Positions 6,631 through 8,630 of a stretch of 8,630 nucleotides of DNA are shown one piece after another. Within the stretch, counting starts at the first letter, position 1. Each line of letters starts with the position of its first letter. The position numbers were made by a program, and so were the translations under genes. This DNA comes from an uncultured Flavobacteriales bacterium (GTDB lineage: Bacteria > Bacteroidota > Bacteroidia > Flavobacteriales > Vicingaceae): NCBI GenBank assembly GCA_946886085.1, contig CAMPHX010000028.1, positions 1 through 8,630 of the forward strand, in the 5' to 3' direction. Under the pieces are notes generated by a model that was not told the DNA's origin, did not search any database, and was given only the letters and a program-made list of their open reading frames with translations.

Positions 6631-7695
6631 TTAGTTACAAATTTGTTGAGAAAAGGCTTTGCCATTTTTTAAACCTAACTCAGCAGCTTTGTTCCAATCT
6701 TCGCAAGCTTTATCTTCTTTTCTGAGCATTTCGTATGCAATACCTCTGTTAAGATAGGCGGCTGCATAATTTTTATCTAATGAAATGGCTTTGTCGCAAT
6801 CTGCTACAGCTCCTTGATAATCTTTTAATTTATATTTAGCTGAAGCTCTATTATTAAAAGCATAAGCATATTTTGGATTCAGCATAATGGTTTCGTCAAA
6901 ATCTTTAATAGCATCTTTATAATCACCTTTTTCTAATTTGGCTAAGCCTCTGTTGTTGTAGGCAATAAAATAATCTTCTTTTAAGAACAATGCTTTTGAA
7001 TAACTTTTAATAGCCAATTCGTATTCGCCATTGGCCCTGTAAGCACTTCCTAAATTGTTGTGAACGAAACTAAGTTTTCCGTCAACCATCAATGCTTTTT
7101 CATAATCTTTAATAGCTCCTTTAATATCGTTTAATTGCTTTTTAGCACTTCCTCTATCGTTAAAAGCATAAGCGTAATCGGGTTTGTTTTTTATAGCATT
7201 ATCGTATTCGGCAATCGCTTCTTTAAATTTATTGTCAAGAAAATAGATGGTTCCTTTGTAATAATAAGCATCAGCATGGGCAGGGTTAATTTCTGTAGCT
7301 CGGTTAAAATCTTTTAATGCCGCTTCAGCATCTCCTAATTCGTAATAAGAACGACCTCTTAAAAAATGAGCATTGGTAGAATCAGGATTTATTTCAACAG
7401 CTTTATCGAAATCTAAGATTGCATTTTTATAATCTTTTAGTTGAAATTTTACAGAGCCTCTATTAAAATAAGCTTTTTCAAAGGTTGGGAAAAGCTCTAT
7501 GGCTTGAGTAAAGCTTTCGATAGCACCATTTAAATTATGGCTGTTAGCTTGGTTAATTCCACTGTTGTATAGTTCCATAGCTTTTCCTTCTGAAAGGGCC
7601 GATGTATCACCAACAACAACATCTTGTGCAATTATGTTTGCTGACAGCAATATAAAAGCAAACGGAATAAATAATTTCATTTTTTTCATATACAT
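6631..7695 (-). CDS. Exported tetratricopeptide-repeat protein
   Basis: A 354-residue protein with a signal peptide (MKKMKLFIPFAFILLSANIIAQ, residues 3-24) and about nine consecutive 34-residue TPR units from about 38 to 343. The spacing is exact: the glycine of the (N)RG motif recurs at 80, 114, 148, 182, 216, 250 and 318, with Ala at 284. The end has CEDWNKAAELG (331-341) followed by a final cysteine in QICN. TPR superhelices bind partner proteins; no catalytic motif is visible. It is probably periplasmic or attached to the outer membrane. It is the first gene of a likely two-gene unit with the ompA-like gene, so it may be a scaffold for that protein. The ATG at 7689 (Met3) is as good a start as the one given at 7695, because it gives a conventional MKK signal start. 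Confidence 0.85.
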   Translation of the reverse strand: MYMKKMKLFIPFAFILLSANIIAQDVVVGDTSALSEGKAMELYNSGINQANSHNLNGAIESFTQAIELFPTFEKAYFNRGSVKFQLKDYKNAILDFDKAVEINPDSTNAHFLRGRSYYELGDAEAALKDFNRATEINPAHADAYYYKGTIYFLDNKFKEAIAEYDNAIKNKPDYAYAFNDRGSAKKQLNDIKGAIKDYEKALMVDGKLSFVHNNLGSAYRANGEYELAIKSYSKALFLKEDYFIAYNNRGLAKLEKGDYKDAIKDFDETIMLNPKYAYAFNNRASAKYKLKDYQGAVADCDKAISLDKNYAAAYLNRGIAYEMLRKEDKACEDWNKAAELGLKNGKAFSQQICN

Positions 7696-7707
7696 TGGTT
7701 TAAGAGT

Positions 7708-7741
7708 TTTGTAAAAATAAGTAGCTAAAATTATAATTTTT
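7708..7741 (+). promoter_or_regulatory. Predicted prmC promoter
   Basis: TTTG (7708-7711), a 22-base gap and TAATTTTT (7734-7741) approximate the Bacteroidota pattern; the last base of the -7 box differs and the spacing is long. Transcription would start near 7748, about 20 bases before the prmC ATG. Confidence 0.3.
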
Positions 7742-7756
7742 ATGCCAATTTTACAA
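7726..7756 (-). promoter_or_regulatory. Predicted promoter of the TPR/OmpA genes
   Basis: The minus strand shows TTG (7756-7754), 20 bases, then TAATTTTA (7733-7726), one base off TAnnTTTG. The start would be near 7719. The site is interleaved with the plus-strand promoter for prmC, so polymerases at the two sites would interfere. Confidence 0.4.
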
Positions 7757-7769
7757 AAAAATAACGATA

Positions 7770-8630
7770 ATGAAGATTTCTTCCAATGAATTAGGCAGTG
7801 TAGTGGCTTATTTTAAAAATGAATTAGCTTCTTTTTACGATATAAGTGAATTGGAAAGTATACTTTACATCCTTTTTCAGTATTATTTTGGAGTTTCTAA
7901 AACAGATATTGTCATCAATAAAGATAGAAAACTTTCAGAATCGGATTTATTGTTAGTGATTTATGCAGTTAAGGAGTTGAAAAAATATAAACCTTTAGCT
8001 TACATTATTGGCGAGTGGGAGTTTTTCGGATTATCTTTTTTTGTTAATGAACATGTGCTTATTCCACGACCGGAAACGGAAGAATTGGTGCAACTAATTA
8101 TAAACGATTACGATAATCATCCTCCCAACAACATACTAGATATCGGTAGTGGAAGTGGTTGTATTGCATTGAGTTTAAAACATCATTTTAAAAATAGTAA
8201 TGTAACTGCATGGGATATTTCTGATGAAGCTTTAAAAGTGATTGATAAAAATGCAAAAAGATTACATCTCGAAATTGAAATAAATAAAGTAGATGTGTTA
8301 TCTAACCCAGAGGTTAATGTGAAATATGATGTAATAGTGAGTAACCCACCTTATATTACAAATAAGGAACAAGCCCAAATGCATAGTAATGTGCTTGATT
8401 ATGAGCCTCATTTAGCGTTGTTTGTTCCCAATGAAAATCCGTTGCTTTTTTATGAGAAAATTGCAGACATTGCTGTTAAGCATCTTACTGAAAATGGAAG
8501 TTTATATGTGGAAATAAATGAGCAATTTGGAGATGAAGTGGTTTTGCTTTTCAATAAAAAAGGCTTAAAAAAGGTAGAAATCAGTAAAGATATTAATGAT
8601 AAGAATAGAATGGTTAAAGGAATATTATTG
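7770..8630 (+). CDS. prmC: Peptide chain release factor N5-glutamine methyltransferase PrmC (3' partial)
   Basis: Uses S-adenosylmethionine to methylate the glutamine of the GGQ motif in release factors RF1 and RF2, in the cytoplasm. The 287 codons visible cover essentially the whole enzyme. An N-terminal helical domain (1-80) is followed by LAYIIGEWEFFGL (76-88), which leads into IPRPETEELV (98-107). The methyltransferase motif I is ILDIGSGSGCIALSL (122-136). Asp149 in AWDIS is the likely SAM-ribose acid, and NPPY (192-195) is the catalytic glutamine-binding motif. The reading frame runs to the last base without a stop, so probably only the last residues are missing. The frame is open from ATG at 7770, which follows an A-rich stretch with no Shine-Dalgarno, as is usual here. 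It is divergent from the TPR gene. Confidence 0.96.
   Translation, partial: MKISSNELGSVVAYFKNELASFYDISELESILYILFQYYFGVSKTDIVINKDRKLSESDLLLVIYAVKELKKYKPLAYIIGEWEFFGLSFFVNEHVLIPRPETEELVQLIINDYDNHPPNNILDIGSGSGCIALSLKHHFKNSNVTAWDISDEALKVIDKNAKRLHLEIEINKVDVLSNPEVNVKYDVIVSNPPYITNKEQAQMHSNVLDYEPHLALFVPNENPLLFYEKIADIAVKHLTENGSLYVEINEQFGDEVVLLFNKKGLKKVEISKDINDKNRMVKGILL

Larger units (their letters stand above)
7707..7758. promoter_or_regulatory. Perfect inverted repeat in the divergent promoter region
   Basis: TTTTGTAAAA (7707-7716) and TTTTACAAAA (7749-7758) are perfect 10-base arms, 32 bases apart, in the 74 bases between the TPR gene and prmC. Each arm contains the TTTG/TTG -33 element proposed for one of the two promoters. 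The repeat may therefore only reflect promoter symmetry rather than a regulator site. Confidence 0.45.

Noticed and set aside
7734..7749. TTGGCATA upstream of the TPR gene as a second sigma54 site
   Set aside because: At the required spacing the -12 box reads TTAT and lacks the essential G, and a housekeeping-type promoter covers the same place.

Overview
The window looks like an AT-rich member of the Bacteroidota, probably a flavobacterium-like lineage. Four things point there: a PorE-type TPR/PD40/OmpA envelope protein, a short GreA-like protein of a kind common in that phylum, A-rich start regions with almost no Shine-Dalgarno signal, and promoter-like sites of the TTG-N19-TAnnTTTG type. 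No rRNA, tRNA, CRISPR array, transposase or phage gene is visible.

Layout from left to right. Bases 1-181 hold no gene but contain a REP-like intergenic repeat (77-141). A GreA-like transcript-cleavage-factor homologue lies at 182-643 (-). Bases 644-869 hold a strong stem-loop (691-725) and a second, degenerate copy of the same repeat style (781-817). A 398-residue DUF4062/TIR-like protein is at 870-2066 (-), with its own predicted promoter and a striking inverted repeat in its leader. The dnaK terminator follows at 2243-2274, then dnaK at 2302-4215 (-). The dnaK upstream region (4216-4444) carries a sigma54-like -24/-12 site and an upstream inverted repeat. Next come a TPR/PD40/carboxypeptidase-regulatory/OmpA envelope protein (4445-6580, -) and an exported nine-TPR protein (6631-7695, -), likely one operon read TPR gene first. 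On the other strand prmC (7770 to the window end) is divergent from the TPR gene and is cut by the edge after 287 codons.

Functionally the window is mostly housekeeping and envelope: protein folding (DnaK), translation termination (PrmC), RNA polymerase rescue (GreA-like) and a cell-wall-linked outer-membrane module (TPR plus OmpA). The DUF4062/TIR-like gene stands out as accessory cargo. It is a lone gene with its own promoter, separated from dnaK by a terminator, and its family is associated with NAD/nucleotide-targeting conflict proteins. It and the unusual dnaK control region are the best places for a second look. No complete multi-gene novel system is visible, and the case for novelty is modest.
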